Assembly: GCA_026874595.1 (NCBI GenBank)
Contig: CM049320.1
Coordinates: 23,881,714 to 23,945,713 of the forward strand
Source: Sipunculus nudus
Lineage: Eukaryota; Annelida; Sipuncula; Golfingiida; Sipunculidae
Direction of reading: 5' to 3'
DNA length: 64,000 bases
Shown: piece after piece, positions 1 through 12,637 of the stretch
How positions within the stretch are numbered: the stretch's first letter is position 1
Layout: every line of letters begins with the position of its first letter
The notes under the pieces: generated by a model
Seen by the model: the letters and a program-made list of their open reading frames with translations, nothing else
Databases searched by the model: none
Told to the model about the DNA's origin: nothing
Translations under genes and position numbers: made by a program

Positions 1-3000
1 TATTTCGACATAAGTGATCACAAACTATTATGTATGCCCATCCAAAGAAGTCATATTAAACATCCCGATAAATATTCTTATTCTGTCACAGATAAAAGAA
101 AGACGGGGCACAAAACGACCAACAACATTTAAACTTAACCTTGTGCAACAAATATGTGGCACAACTCCGCCATTATCTTGACCTTTCAGTGTGATGTACA
201 AGTTAAATTGAATTTACTCTGTCAATATTTTAGTTATAGTTCTATAAAGCATGATAAAACGGATGATACATAAAATAATCTTTTGATAATTGATCATTGG
301 TCTTCTTTTTTTATACTTCTTCAGTTTCCATACATATGCGCAACACATTATTTGGGCACACTACACTGCACGCATTATACAGCTTCATTGGTAAAATGCC
401 GTATCACTGAACAAACAGATTATAAATTAAAGTTGGTTACTATTTATTTTCAATGTTCCTTTCCTTTTTTTAACATAAAGCTAATACTTCCATGAGTCCA
501 TAAAATACAGGGAATATAATATTTGTGCAACATGTCTACTACATATTATGAATAGTTCACAATGTTAAAATACTGCATATTTTCAGCTTATGGAGGACCA
601 CAAAAATGACATCCAAAACCAAATTACAGCACCAATGTTTTGATTGCATACTTTCCCAAATGTTATTTATAAACTGTAAACAAACACGCTAAAATTTCCA
701 GTAAAAAAAAATCATTAAATGCGGTAAAAACAGTATCAGTGACCACTCAAGCAATATGACTACCCTTTCAACCAGACCACTCTTAGTCACTTGTAAGTTT
801 CAGAACTAAATATGCTTGATTTGAATATTTTGCATATCTGAGACACCCTTGGGCATTCAATCTCTCCTCTTTATCACAATTACAGAATTTGCATGGAGGG
901 GACATAACAGAACCTTTGGTAGCAAAAATATATCCTAATAAGGCAAAGTTAAGTTTTAAACTACATATATTAATTATCTTTTGCAGGAGTTTCCATGTTC
1001 AGAAAAAAAGTTTATCAAGGATATTTCTTATCAGCCAGAACTATTTTGTGCATTTGAGCACACATATATATCCCTATACCACTGTAAGTCAGGAGTCTTT
1101 TTAAGTAGAGACATAACAGTATATATGCTGACGGATGCATAGAAAACCAAGTTTAATATTTAATTTCACTATTAAGTACTTTAGTCATAACCTGAAAATT
1201 CTCTAAAATAATGAGATCAAATTATTTTCATACCTGGCAGTCTCCTAACTGAACCATTGTACAGGTCACCTCTGTAGCAGTCAGTGCAATTTGATCATAA
1301 TAACAGTGCCATTGCACATTTACCATTTGCAGTCATTTATTAGCCTTATCATCTTAACTATCCAGAGTAATAATATCCTCGGTCTATAACTGTATGCCTC
1401 TGCACATCTGGCCAACAATTTTCGATTATAAGTCATCATGGAAATTAAAGGTTGGTAATTTCGCTGTGTAAATTTATATCTGGTTAATGGTTATAAATGT
1501 ACCAAATTATTGTGTCCCTATTTGTGCCGATGGGAGCTGCAACAATGGCCATAATGGATGATCTTCAATTAAAGCATGGCAAAAACCTAATTCATGATTT
1601 GAATATACCATAGTTCTAATATTAAGCTCTGATGTGGACATTGTAACATTAACTTAGTTCTTGAACACACCTGAGAGTTCATACATGCCATGTGATGTCT
1701 CTGCACATATTTTACCCATAATGCTCTGGTGAGAGGCTTGCTAGAAATTACGAAGCTCATTTATCATCTGATCTGTTGTTTCCTTCTTGAATAGTATTAT
1801 TTAAAGAATACTCTGATAAATTTCAGCTAGCATTAACATTGCCCTTAAAGGTGCCCATTCACCTACCTTTTGAAAATGTATTAATGAGATTTCTGGCTTC
1901 CTTTGTGTATATATTAATGATCTAAGGGTAATTTTGATTGTGAAAAGTGCTTATAATGCCTTCATAAAGGAGGTATGATCTGGTTTATCAACAACATGTT
2001 TGTAAACAAAACAATGTTGACAAACAGATAAAACATGTAACTTTAGGTGGTAGGTTATATATATGCAGAGGCAGAGAGTTTATTTGTTCCAAAATGCCAT
2101 TTGCAAATTTTTGGCTAACCTGACTTGCTGCCAGATGCCCTTTTTGAATTTTTTTATTGTGGGCCCCCACATATTGTAAACTCGTTGAAATAAACAAAAC
2201 AAGCAGCCTGTGTTCTGTGATATCCATGTTTTCTGGCCTATTTTTTATAAAAGCTCCAAGGGATTACCTTTAGTTTATAAAGGTCAGATAGGTGATTGGG
2301 CCACTTTAAAACTATTTTAATTTTCAGTATTCAGGTAGGATTGTTTGTGAAACAGAGGTGCATAACCAGTGCCATTATCCACCAATGCCACAAAATATAC
2401 CTGCAATTAACAAATGTATGGTACCAAATCCACACTGCTGATATACTTCCAAACTGATGAATATCAATACTGAACACATTTGAATACTATTTGAACATAA
2501 TACAATGTATGCAGTTTCTTCAGTTTCACTTGATATATAAATCCTTATTTTCTGATCAAGTAAAAATGCTTACAAAAAACTTCCTCATATTGATTCATAA
2601 TTACTATTTCCAAAATATAAATTTTTGTGCGGACGTGCTATTCTATTTCTGGTACCCGAACCATGAAAATTAAATTTTCAAATGATTTCATATTTTTCAA
2701 TTGAAAAAGGTCTGAACTTTCCCCAAGGTTTGAGAAGAATTTTAATGCATAAGCAGGTAACATAACAAGAACTAAACTGCAAAGACCACAGTATTTTCAA
2801 CATTGGCAGGAATTGGTCAGTATCTCTCACTAACTTAATCAAAAGGTGCAAGTCTGTCAATGACAGATATAAATTCTAGTGAACAAAAAGTTCTGCCAAA
2901 ATGAAGGCACCCATATTCAGTATGTTACATATATACACATTATTTACATGTATACATTTAAGTCATCATTATAAGTCATTATCTATTCCTGTTAAACCAA

Positions 3001-3423
3001 AATTTCATTAATCGGTATAATAATTTGATGTTTTGAGAGTCATATTTTGAACATTATATATATCAAACATACATGTTTGGTAGGAAGCTGTTCAGACAAC
3101 TGAATACCTGACATGCAAATCAATCCATGTATGTATGTAAGAGAAACCCCATATACAGAACAAACCTCTGTATTTACATTCCCAAACCTAGCAACTGTTT
3201 GCCTTAATGTTAATTATAATACAAATATGTCCTTTACTTTATTACACTCAAGTGTAACATATATTTTCAATGAATACAGAACTTTCATCATGAATATTAC
3301 AGAAAATATTTTAAGGCATCCAGTCAATATGCCTCTATTGGAGAGATTCCTAGGTATGTCATTCCAAACTGTATAAAAGAATTCAGGCCCTTCTGTGGAG
3401 AACTCTGACAGGTATGTGTTTCA
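1..3423. other. Intergenic, AT-rich, no gene recognised
   Basis: Open frames on both strands are short, AT-rich and show no domain or splice context that I recognise. The part nearest the CLIC gene, up to roughly 3.2 kb, may be its 3' untranslated region. Confidence 0.6.
3238..3243 (-). promoter_or_regulatory. Possible polyadenylation signal of the CLIC gene
   Basis: AATAAA on the minus strand (tttatt on plus) lies about 180 bases past the CLIC stop codon. The hexamer is common in AT-rich DNA, so position is the only support. Confidence 0.35.
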
Positions 3424-4164
3424 TCACTTTGGGACATTCAACGAGTAAACTGGGGTTCCTTCGCATATGAGCTGCTTTTCATTGGGTAGGCGGGGCAGCT
3501 CTGGTTTGCTTGTCCAATGATAGATGATCTCTTGATCTGACGGACAGGTCTGTTTGAAAAAATCTGTGGCGTAGGCTCGACCAAGGTAGCCCCACAAGCC
3601 TGTCATCTCTTTGGGGATTTCAAAATCTTTGAAAGCCTTGGCTGCAACTCGGATATGTTGTAATTTCGGTAGCATGAGGCAATCGAGGTGATCTGGCTCG
3701 TCACGGCACAGGAATTTATGTGGCGATTGCTCCAAATAGGCGTTCAGTTTAGCAAGTTCGGATAACAGAGACTGAGGGGTATGTGAGACTTCTTTGATGT
3801 AGAAGGAAAACCGAGAGAAGACTTCACGACAAACTTCCGCGGCTTTGCGATTGTTATACTCCATTGGTGGGTTTGGAAAATGCTCGTTGATATATTGGAT
3901 CATCTCATCTTCATCGTTTAAAACTTCTCCATTGTGAACGATTGCTGGCAGCCTGCTCGACAGCTTTTTGAATTCCGGTGGTGGCCTGGCCAGGTTGACT
4001 GTGGTGACGTTAAATGTGAGCTCCCCATGTGTTGCTTTTATCAACAAAATCATGAACATCCGTTGGCAGAACGGGCATCCCCCGTAACATTCGCCATCTT
4101 GCCCAGCTTTTACGTAAAGTTCCAGGTGATTACCCGGAATGGTCTCTCCCTCCCCGTTCATCAT
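3424..4164 (-). CDS. Chloride intracellular channel (CLIC/EXC-4-like) protein
   Basis: A 246-residue protein of normal CLIC length. Residues about 14-42 carry the family's thioredoxin/glutaredoxin-like N-terminus, with the motif YGGCPFCQRMFMILL and its CPFC active-site-like pair. The segment RLPAIVHNGEVLNDEDEMI (about residues 70-88) matches the cis-proline and following strand of the GST-type N-domain. The rest is the helical GST-like C-domain, with PHKFLCRDEPDHLDCLMLPKL typical of CLICs. Family members exist as soluble proteins that can associate with membranes and are linked to ion conductance, tubulogenesis and redox activity; which applies here is unknown. I kept the first ATG of an ATG-ATG pair, because frames upstream are AT-rich and non-coding. 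The whole protein is in one exon, whereas CLIC genes usually have several introns, so this may be a retrocopy or an intron-loss lineage. The frame is intact and looks functional. No neighbouring gene appears related. Confidence 0.9.
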   Translation of the reverse strand: MMNGEGETIPGNHLELYVKAGQDGECYGGCPFCQRMFMILLIKATHGELTFNVTTVNLARPPPEFKKLSSRLPAIVHNGEVLNDEDEMIQYINEHFPNPPMEYNNRKAAEVCREVFSRFSFYIKEVSHTPQSLLSELAKLNAYLEQSPHKFLCRDEPDHLDCLMLPKLQHIRVAAKAFKDFEIPKEMTGLWGYLGRAYATDFFKQTCPSDQEIIYHWTSKPELPRLPNEKQLICEGTPVYSLNVPK

Positions 4165-5558
4165 TGGTCAATTTAAAATTTGTCAAAAGTTCAGATCAGC
4201 TGCTTGGGAGTTTCTCTTTTTTACTCGAGCCCTACAATGACAGAAAACACAAATTTTAGTGGTCACATGTTTGGTATGGTTGTTTGATGAAAAGCTGATA
4301 ATAGACCAATCATAATTTTTTTAAAGGATCAATTTATAAAGGAAAAAAATGTTTGGCTATGAAACCCAATTTTCAATACACAAAAGTTGTTTGATGATGA
4401 TTAAATAATGTCCCCTTATCTACATATGCATTTTTTTTGGGATAATATATAATTCTTGTTACTTTCCGAAAATCTTAGGTCTCCAAGCAGCTGATCTTTT
4501 AACAGTTTGTAACACAACTATTTGCATAAAAAAAGGTTGTGTCCAGTGGTCAGAAAAATTCAGCTGAATAATAAAAATGAATATGTGGTCACATCACTTC
4601 TTATCAAGACCAGGTATTTCTCTCAGTTTCCTGATTTAGAATAACATTTTCAATACTCACACAAGACACAAAAACCTGTAAGAAAAAACCTGTATGATGA
4701 AAGATTGTGGACTAAAAGTAAAACTGTGTTTCTTAAATGTTTGAAATGAAAGAAACCGGTTTTGATAAGGGTACAAAAATACAATACACAGATACCCCGA
4801 AAGCAGACTCAAAGATGGAATTTAAATTTGGTAGAGAGAGTCCAGTGGTAAATCAAAACGTAATGGCTGCCAGAATATATTTAAAAGAGTTTAGGATGAC
4901 CACACCCACATCAGGGAACTGTAGGATGTTTTTGTTGTATGGATGCACAGTCAGCTGTTCTACTGTTTGTAGATGTTGCCTGTCTTGGTATCTAGATTTG
5001 ATACCTACAACTAAGTAGGAATTAACGTCAAACAGACACATTCAGTTTAAGAATTTAAGGTTTAACAGAGTATACACAGTACACATTACCTACCTCCTGT
5101 GTCTGTCATACATTCACAGCGAGTCTTGTGGCAGCATTTACTGTACTGCAGTACTAATGGTATATCATGAAACTATACGCTGATCAATATGAACCATTAG
5201 AGTGGTATATATAGAACATACATATAGTGTGTGTGCATCCGACCCACAGCATAAATTCAGATTGCATACGCCCATATAAGGAATATCAAATTCAGGGTTC
5301 GAAATGTGCATGTACATAATAATTTTATTATTTAACAGGCCTAACTGGAAAACCACACCTTTTGCCATTATCAAAATAACCTGGTGTTTTTATTGTTTTT
5401 ATAATTGCTTTTAAAGAAGAATGTTGAAGAAGGTGACTGTATTTATTATTATAAATGTTGTAGTTATAGAACAAGGCCTAATGCGAACCTGTGCAATGGT
5501 TTATACACCAGGTATAATGCATAAATGCTGGGCCATTACTTTTCAAGTAGACCTACAT
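4165..5558. other. Non-coding, upstream of the CLIC gene
   Basis: No coding sequence supported. It should hold the CLIC promoter and any 5' untranslated exon, but I see no clear core promoter. Confidence 0.5.
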
Positions 5559-5900
5559 GTCTTGTATACAACAAAGGTATCAGAGATACATATGCCCAAT
5601 TTCAGGCTCATATCCCCTCATTAGAAATAAGCAGGGACATACACTGCGAAAATTATTGTAGGTAGCGCCAGAAGTCTTGTATATGACAAAGCTTTAAGAT
5701 ATATATAAATATGCCCAATTTCAGGCTGATATATCAGATTCCTCTGGAGAAATAAGCAGGCACATACACTGTGCAAAAGTCATTGTTGGTGGCGACACCT
5801 GTCTTCTGAAGGAAAAAGCCATCAAAGACGTATGGACCGGTCAAAATATCAGGCTAATACATCAAACTTCTCTTGAGTTTGATGCACTGGGCTGGCCAGG
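5559..5900. repeat. Degenerate tandem repeat, about 115-127 bp, three units
   Basis: Units start at 5559, 5674 and 5801 with gtctt, followed in the first two by atgcccaatttcaggct and aaataagcag. The third unit is the most decayed. The phrase ctggagaaataagcag (about 5738) recurs in reverse orientation near 6970, inside the neighbouring inverted-repeat element, so the two may belong together. Confidence 0.5.
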
Positions 5901-6018
5901 CTTAGGTGCGAAAGGCAGCTGCCCCAAATGGCCAAAGCTAATGCACTGACTCATTTGACCTACACCTGGCTAGACTGAGTGAACTTTTGACCTGTAACAA
6001 AGTGTTTTTGTTAGGCCT

Positions 6019-7325
6019 AAAAAAAAGTCTTTGTTTCCGATTACATGCCAGAGAAAAACAGGGTAGGTAGGTCGGGATTTTTTTTTTATTCAGTTTATGC
6101 GACATATTTTCATAATAAAATGGTAAATATAATTATGTTTATGCATATCTGTGCCTATCCGTGTACAGTATGATCAAATATTGACACATTAGAATAGTTT
6201 TCTCTTGGAGAAATAGGTGTTTGTTCAATCTCTTATAAGAAGTGAAGCAAAGTAACTTTCAAAGAATGATCAGCTGGTCGCTGACAAATAATTAAAGTTT
6301 GCGATCAGGCAGGTTTACCTTCTTAGGCTAACATGAGCTGCCGGCCATTCATTCGCCCTCAGAAATTGCAAAAATGACACTGTTGAACTATGATGTAGTA
6401 CGAACGCATTAAGCTGGGGGAAACAAAGTGATCATAACATCGGTAAATTTGTTTAAAATAAGAAATGTACATCGGCAATCCGCCAGTGTCAAATTTGACA
6501 TCGCAGTTATGAATATGCTCTTATCATTTACCGCCGTCATATAAAAAAATATCGCTAAAAAGGAATGATCACCACAGGTTACCGCCAAATTTGCGTTTAA
6601 CTTTTCGTTAAATGACCGGCCAACGTTCATTAAATCGTTCGTTTTTACTCCTGCCAGCGCCCCAGCGCAGGTTCAGGTGATCCTTGACAGAACAAATACG
6701 GGTACATATGTACCCAAATAGGTAACCACGGTTACATGCAGTGACGAAACGTCATGTCATTGGTTCATTTTAACTCATTTGCATAGCCGAAGACGGCACT
6801 CACTTCCAAATATTGCCGACTAGTGATAGGAATGGGCCATTAATGATGCCTTACGGAAGATGCAAATTTTTGGGGCTTAGGGCAAATTTGAACAATCTCG
6901 AATCAGTTCTCAGACGGGTCACGGCTATCAGACATTCGCAGAGGAGGCCATGTTCATAGCTTGAAAGAAGCTGCTTATTTCTCCAGTGGAACACTTTTGA
7001 TATTTATCTGCTTCCTATAAATTAAAAAAGTTGTTGCGCAGAGCTATGTTCTATAGGTTGACGAACCCGCTTATGAATATGACCGTCCACACGCCGTTTT
7101 GGCGGGAAAATATTTGAACTGTCAGTGACGATCTCAGAACACTGTAATTTTTATCTGTATGACAGATTAAAATTGTCGACATTAAGTTGTACTTCACCTA
7201 AAATTCCACGCGCAAACCTCGACTTTTACTGGTTTTGCAATCAGAATCCAAAAAAAAAATTTTAGGGTCACACAGTAAATCTAGGGTCGGTCGGGTAACC
7301 GGAAACAAAGACATTTTTTTTACAC
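6019..7325. mobile_element. Non-autonomous DNA transposon-like element with terminal inverted repeats
   Basis: The left end has a poly-A run then gtctttgtttccg (6027-6039). The right end has the exact reverse complement, cggaaacaaagac (7300-7312), then a poly-T run. Inside both, related gggta/gtcggg stretches continue the inverted similarity. About 1.3 kb in total with no transposase frame, so it is non-autonomous. The exact ends and target-site duplication are not resolved. Confidence 0.5.
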
Positions 7326-7379
7326 CTTATACACTAATGATGCTCTTATCATTCAAAGGGCTGAAATAAAAGGGAGTGA

Positions 7380-8440
7380 TATATCACAATTACGGCCACA
7401 CAGTGAGATGTACCAGTTGGATTGCAAAGGGTATATATACAAGAAAAATAGAGATGGTCAACCATATAAGTTTTTATTGTTAACATCCCTGACCTATGAC
7501 CTGGGCCTTTTGCCCACGTCATATGGATTCTTTCTAGAATGATGGGTAACTACTAACCACTTAAAACTGGAGTAATCACTTGGCAACCAATGTGTGAGTA
7601 TCTTTGACTTTCCACCTTTAACTTCCTGACCAGCTGACCCCAAAATCAGTAAGTTTTTTCTTTAAGCAAAAAGACCCATTTTTTTAAAAGTTTGATTCAT
7701 ATTGAGTGAGGCATATGTGAAAGACTGAAGGTTTTGGATGGCCCGTTTAGCTTGAAGTATGTTCACAAGCATTAGGAACAATTTAGTATTGCGACCTTGA
7801 CCTCTGACCTTTTGAACTCAACATTGATAGGGTTCTTCCCTGAATGGTAACCAAGCCATATATGACAAGGGGAAGGTATTGGTTGAAAAGTTTGCCTTTA
7901 AAATGACTCCATGCAAGAAATGGGTGCTATGAGCTTGACCTTTGACCTCAATATTAACAGGTCTTTTCCCCGGTTGGCAGAGAAGTGATATATCAATGCT
8001 GGAAGGTTTTGAATAAAAAGTCTATCTTGAAATGTGTCCACAACCTTTTTAATTTAAAGAAGTGGATCCTGGGACCTTGACCTTTAACCTTGTGACCTCA
8101 ATATCTAAAGGATTCTTCTCCCACTTGGTATGTGAGCCATATGTGAAAGATCAAAGGATTGAGATGAAAGGTTTGGTCCTGTGACCTTGACCTTTGACCT
8201 CAAAATAATAATGGTTTTTCCTTGGTAGGTATGCCATATGTGAAAGATGGAAGGTTTGGGATGAAAATTTTGGCTACAGAAATTAGTTCTGGGGGGTAAA
8301 AACAGCCCAAAACTGGGAGAATATAGGTCTCAGGGACCTAATTGTAGGTTTGCAAGATCTTTTTAGACAGAAGGACGAAAGACAAAGACCCATCGCTAAA
8401 GCTCAGCATGACCAAAAATCAGCTGAGCTAAAAATGAAAT
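7380..8440. repeat. TGACC-rich degenerate interspersed repeat
   Basis: The phrase gaccttgacctttgacctca and variants recur at about 7795, 7935, 8075 and 8180, separated by roughly 100-150 bp, with conserved phrases such as gtgaaagat.gaaggtttgg. The end shares gaatataggtc..gacctaatt..aggttt and tcagctgagctaa with 20.70-21.06 kb, so both belong to one dispersed family. No open frame. Confidence 0.5.
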
Positions 8441-8643
8441 ACTCCAGCATTCATATTTCTGGTCATTCAATGATATATGTGATTTACCGCTCAGTAACTT
8501 GATATATCCCCCTCAGCTTGAGGTCCTACAGTGGACTACGTCAGTTAGATGTGACAGCCACATAATATCAGACTAAAGGCCGTGTTGCGGCTGTGCATGA
8601 CACCACTGTACAATAATCACACAACAGGGCTAATGCCAATGGG

Positions 8644-10620
8644 CTTATCGCGTCTTAATTGCAATTTGCGCAGGACTGACACCCCAGTGCTGGCAGAGCT
8701 TCTGGGAGTTGAATCTCCATTTATGTTACCTCCTTGGCCTTATACCCATACTGGCCTTGGATGTGAGTGAGTGGGTGTGTGTTTGTGTGTGTGTGTGTGG
8801 GGGGGGGGGGTGAGGGCACACATCCCATGGCTCTTGCTGAGATACCTTCTCAACAAGTTCAAACTAAATCAAAGGCGCAAGGATCTAACAGCGTGGTTGT
8901 TCCAGCCACGATATGGTTAAACTATGGGAACTGATATTCTATATGGTGTTGTCACTAAATGACTAATGACTTATAGTAATTATGTTTGAACCACCTAAGC
9001 ACACAAAACCAGGGTTGGGGTAATTGTAATGTGTTTACCATTGTAATAAGCTGTAATTAATTACAAGTTTTAAAGTAGTTGAATGTAATTTGTAATTGTC
9101 AATTTAAACAAAATTCAATTACAAGTAATTGTAATTGTAATGATTACTAGAGTAAAAATAGATGTAATTTCAATTACTTTCCAAAATCATTACTGAGCAC
9201 CATACCTTATACCTCATTCCTTTGCACTGTTTATCAAAACACTCTTTAGTAAGGATTATAAGCTATGATTATTGAATAAATAGTAGCAATGCATGTAAAA
9301 AACATGGTGATTTAGAAGTTATACTGGTCATTTTACTGGCAAATGTCTCCACCGCAATGTAGATAAAGTAACTAGCTTCTATAATGTACACCTTTCCAGA
9401 GCTAAACTACAACAAGTGTGGGCTTGCTACATTTCACATGTTCACTGAAATGGAGGCTGGAACACACTCATATGGATCTGGTTACATCAGTGTTTATCTG
9501 CTCATTAGCTGACACTGAGAGAGTCACAGGAACAAAAGAGGCTAATGATCTCCGAAGGCTGATATCAGAATTAACTCATGTCTATAGCCCATGAGGTAAA
9601 TAGAAATAGGTATCAAGATGACAGGGCTGTCTCAGTTGGCTGGTTCTAACATATGAACAGTCTCCATTGCTTCCTCTGCCCAGAGACTCTGGAAATTGTA
9701 TACTGGTTTTACTATCTGTCAAACATAATTGAGAAGCCAGCTATGTTGAATTCACTGGATTTTCATTCCTTTTCCTATAAATAATTTCATTACATGTAAT
9801 TTTAATGTATTATATGTTCAGCATATTTATTTGAATTATTCACATGAAATGTTTGCATTTAGGAGTTCAGTAAAATCACATTGTATTCTCTCTTATTCAG
9901 TCACCTATTCTGTCTTTCACTGTCTCTCTCAGACCATAATTTTTGTTCTCCCTCTCACACATAATAACCTTTACACTCACTCTTCTAATATTCTTCCTCT
10001 CTTATCCCATAACTTGTTCTCTCTCTCTCATCCATTAACCTTTTTTTTCTGTCTCACAGAAGTTCTCTCCCTCCCTTTCATCCAATCATCTTTTCTTTCA
10101 CTCTTTTAATTCTATATTCGTACCGATACTTTTATTCACGCACTGGACCATATGAAATTTATTTTGTGCTATATAGCTATGTATATATAGCTGAGATATT
10201 TGTTCATGCCTGAGGTTCTACCATGTATAATTTTGAACTTTGTGTTTTATTTTATTGAGTTTTTAAATGTATAATATTCAATAAAAATTGATGATCTAAC
10301 GCAATTTCTGTTAGTAACATTCAGTCTCAAGTGTTAATTAAGTGGTGTAAGCCAGTATGGACTAGGGTTTGAGTTGGTATGGCTGAGGTGCGAGTTGGTA
10401 CCACTGGAGTGTACTGGGGTGTGACTTGTCCCAGGTGAGAGTTAGTAAGGAGCGAGTTGATATGGTGTGAGCTGACAAAAGGAGCGACTTGACTGGCTTC
10501 AGTATAACACAGTATTGCAGAGATATATTCATCAGATGATTATTTATCGATTGGTTTTACGTTTTGGCTTGTCATAGGAAGTTATGTTGGTGTTTCGTCA
10601 GAGGTACCCAAAAACACCGG
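8644..10620. repeat. 2 kb head-to-tail duplication, left copy
   Basis: The sequence from cttatcgcgtcttaattgc up to acaccgg is repeated immediately at 10621-12601. By eye the copies are essentially identical apart from the length of a (GT)n(G)n tract (about 8776-8811 here). The unit contains a run of taattgtaattacaagtaatt-type sequence (9015-9180), a pyrimidine-rich stretch (9890-10110) and gagttggta-type short repeats (10360-10470). The 92-codon frame at 9831 follows the pyrimidine tract and is not a convincing gene. Confidence 0.85.
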
Positions 10621-10761
10621 CTTATCGCGTCTTAATTGCAATTTGCGCAGGACTGACACCCCAGTGCTGGCAGAGCTTCTGGGAGTTGAATCTCCATTTA
10701 TGTTACCTCCTTGGCCTTATACCCATACTGGCCTTGGATGTGAGTGAGTGGGTGTGTGTTT

Positions 10762-10792
<31 letters not shown>

Positions 10793-12601
10793 TGAGGGCA
10801 CACATCCCATGGCTCTTGCTGAGATACCTTCTCAACAAGTTCAAACTAAATCAAAGGCGCAAGGATCTAACAGCGTGGTTGTTCCAGCCACGATATGGTT
10901 AAACTATGGGAACTGATATTCTATATGGTGTTGTCACTAAATGACTAATGACTTATAGTAATTATGTTTGAACCACCTAAGCACACAAAACCAGGGTTGG
11001 GGTAATTGTAATGTGTTTACCATTGTAATAAGCTGTAATTAATTACAAGTTTTAAAGTAGTTGAATGTAATTTGTAATTGTCAATTTAAACAAAATTCAA
11101 TTACAAGTAATTGTAATTGTAATGATTACTAGAGTAAAAATAGATGTAATTTCAATTACTTTCCAAAATCATTACTGAGCACCATACCTTATACCTCATT
11201 CCTTTGCACTGTTTATCAAAACACTCTTTAGTAAGGATTATAAGCTATGATTATTGAATAAATAGTAGCAATGCATGTAAAAAACATGGTGATTTAGAAG
11301 TTATACTGGTCATTTTACTGGCAAATGTCTCCACCGCAATGTAGATAAAGTAACTAGCTTCTATAATGTACACCTTTCCAGAGCTAAACTACAACAAGTG
11401 TGGGCTTGCTACATTTCACATGTTCACTGAAATGGAGGCTGGAACACACTCATATGGATCTGGTTACATCAGTGTTTATCTGCTCATTAGCTGACACTGA
11501 GAGAGTCACAGGAACAAAAGAGGCTAATGATCTCCGAAGGCTGATATCAGAATTAACTCATGTCTATAGCCCATGAGGTAAATAGAAATAGGTATCAAGA
11601 TGACAGGGCTGTCTCAGTTGGCTGGTTCTAACATATGAACAGTCTCCATTGCTTCCTCTGCCCAGAGACTCTGGAAATTGTATACTGGTTTTACTATCTG
11701 TCAAACATAATTGAGAAGCCAGCTATGTTGAATTCACTGGATTTTCATTCCTTTTCCTATAAATAATTTCATTACATGTAATTTTAATGTATTATATGTT
11801 CAGCATATTTATTTGAATTATTCACATGAAATGTTTGCATTTAGGAGTTCAGTAAAATCACATTGTATTCTCTCTTATTCAGTCACCTATTCTGTCTTTC
11901 ACTGTCTCTCTCAGACCATAATTTTTGTTCTCCCTCTCACACATAATAACCTTTACACTCACTCTTCTAATATTCTTCCTCTCTTATCCCATAACTTGTT
12001 CTCTCTCTCTCATCCATTAACCTTTTTTTTCTGTCTCACAGAAGTTCTCTCCCTCCCTTTCATCCAATCATCTTTTCTTTCACTCTTTTAATTCTATATT
12101 CGTACCGATACTTTTATTCACGCACTGGACCATATGAAATTTATTTTGTGCTATATAGCTATGTATATATAGCTGAGATATTTGTTCATGCCTGAGGTTC
12201 TACCATGTATAATTTTGAACTTTGTGTTTTATTTTATTGAGTTTTTAAATGTATAATATTCAATAAAAATTGATGATCTAACGCAATTTCTGTTAGTAAC
12301 ATTCAGTCTCAAGTGTTAATTAAGTGGTGTAAGCCAGTATGGACTAGGGTTTGAGTTGGTATGGCTGAGGTGCGAGTTGGTACCACTGGAGTGTACTGGG
12401 GTGTGACTTGTCCCAGGTGAGAGTTAGTAAGGAGCGAGTTGATATGGTGTGAGCTGACAAAAGGAGCGACTTGACTGGCTTCAGTATAACACAGTATTGC
12501 AGAGATATATTCATCAGATGATTATTTATCGATTGGTTTTACGTTTTGGCTTGTCATAGGAAGTTATGTTGGTGTTTCGTCAGAGGTACCCAAAACACCG
12601 G
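10621..12601. repeat. 2 kb head-to-tail duplication, right copy
   Basis: Same content as 8644-10620 in the same orientation, about 5 bases longer because of a longer G run after (GT)n near 10764-10792. Such high identity means either a very recent duplication or two haplotypes placed side by side by the assembler. Confidence 0.85.
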
Positions 12602-12637
12602 TGTTTTTGGGAGCCAAAACACCGGTGTTTTTGGGAG
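12590..12637. repeat. Two tandem 24 bp units centred on a palindrome
   Basis: The unit ccaaaacaccggtgttttt plus gggag occurs twice back to back, each around the perfect palindrome aacaccggtgtt. It sits exactly at the right end of the 2 kb duplication. At the internal junction (about 10612-10620) only half of one palindrome remains. Confidence 0.7.

Noticed and set aside
3934-4176. 80-codon plus-strand frame
   Set aside because: Antisense shadow of the CLIC gene.
9831-10109. 92-codon frame, identical again at 11813-12091
   Set aside because: It follows a pyrimidine-rich tract (F/L/S-rich product) and is duplicated only because the 2 kb unit is; no domain or splice context.
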